Origin: Pyrinomonadaceae bacterium
GTDB lineage: Bacteria > Acidobacteriota > Blastocatellia > Pyrinomonadales > Pyrinomonadaceae
DNA length: 5,892 nt
Direction of reading: 5' to 3'
NCBI GenBank assembly: GCA_018060305.1
Contig: JAGOWF010000182.1
Span: 1 to 5,892 of the forward strand
The notes under the pieces are model-generated. The model was not told where the DNA came from. It did not search any database and saw only the letters and a list, made by a program, of their open reading frames with translations. Positions 5,657-5,892 of this stretch are shown here, piece by piece (position 1 is the stretch's first letter; the number at the start of each line of letters is the position of its first letter). A program made the translations under genes and the position numbers.

Positions 5657-5663
5657 CCAACTA

Positions 5664-5892
5664 ATGCACGACACGAATCTGCTCGAAGACCAGCCCATCG
5701 CCTGGACGCCCACGCCCGAGGTCATCGAACGCTCGCGCCTGATGCAGTTCATGCGTCAGGTCGGCGTCTCGACGTGGGACGAGCTTTACGAATTCTCGAT
5801 CCGCGATGTCGAGAAATTCACCGAAGAGGTCCTCAAGTTTCTAGATATCAAGTTCGATCCGCCGTACGAGAGGCTGCTCGACACGTCGGATG
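5664..5892 (+). CDS. AMP-forming acetyl/acyl-CoA synthetase, N-terminal part
   Basis: Only the first 76 residues are visible; the gene runs off the right edge. They match the N-terminal cap domain of acetyl-CoA synthetase-like enzymes (ACAS_N): a WTPTPEVIERSRL opening, a STWDELYEFSIRD segment (36-49) where the domain has its D/E-L-Y/W-S pattern, EEVLKFLDIKFDPPYER (54-70), and the conserved LLDTSD (71-76) that leads to the AMP-binding domain. The full enzyme would join acetate or another short acid to CoA using ATP. The substrate cannot be told from this part, and the catalytic AMP-binding motifs lie outside the window. The start at ATG 5664 is the first ATG of the frame and fits the domain's beginning; no Shine-Dalgarno sequence is seen. 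It is transcribed away from the biosynthetic genes. Confidence 0.82.
   Translation, partial: MHDTNLLEDQPIAWTPTPEVIERSRLMQFMRQVGVSTWDELYEFSIRDVEKFTEEVLKFLDIKFDPPYERLLDTSD

Noticed and set aside
5546..5752. A minus-strand reading frame containing NYTNDTN
   Set aside because: It covers the same palindrome and the complement of the acyl-CoA synthetase start, with no domain or ribosome site.

Overview
The window looks like part of a bacterial chromosome with a moderately GC-rich composition. It holds a run of amino-acid biosynthesis genes on the minus strand and the start of a divergent acyl-CoA synthetase gene on the plus strand. The lineage cannot be fixed without a search. The gene content, together with several 9-base-periodic inverted repeats and a GxxExxY-family gene, would fit an environmental group such as Acidobacteriota (Blastocatellia-like). 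That placement is an inference held with low to moderate confidence.

Layout, read in the direction of minus-strand transcription (right to left): an SDR-family NAD(P)-dependent reductase (5553-4774); a PLP fold-type II cysteine-synthase-like enzyme (4729-3620); a monofunctional aspartokinase with two ACT domains, lysC (3491-2127); an M20-family metallo-deacylase of the ArgE/LysK/DapE group (2077-1106, possibly starting at 2107); a small GxxExxY protein with an intact PD-(D/E)XK nuclease core (1077-658); and 4-hydroxy-tetrahydrodipicolinate reductase, dapB (from 611, running off the left edge). On the plus strand, 5664-5892 is the N-terminus of an AMP-forming acetyl/acyl-CoA synthetase that runs off the right edge. 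LysC, the deacylase and DapB point to an aspartate-family (lysine/diaminopimelate) cluster. LysC phosphorylates aspartate, DapB reduces the cyclic intermediate, and the M20 enzyme could remove an N-acyl group in this or the arginine pathway. The cysteine-synthase-like enzyme and the reductase lie upstream in the same direction, probably in the same operon or a second unit.

The most interesting part is between the genes. Each of the three longer intergenic gaps is largely made of an inverted repeat whose arms carry three copies of a short word at about 9-base steps. The words differ: ACATAG (617-644 / 1089-1116), GCGAAA (3532-3618) and CACGAAT (5566-5632). The first pair does not form a simple hairpin but brackets the GxxExxY nuclease-like gene, giving a compact repeat-gene-repeat cassette of about 500 bases between the M20 gene and dapB. 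The third is flanked on both sides by the same six bases, TATTTT, like a target-site duplication. This suggests a family of small mobile palindromes with the GxxExxY gene as a possible partner, comparable in logic to REP/RAYT systems. The idea is testable but unproven.

There is no stretch above 300 bases without a gene. No tRNA, rRNA, CRISPR array or recognised transposase gene was seen.
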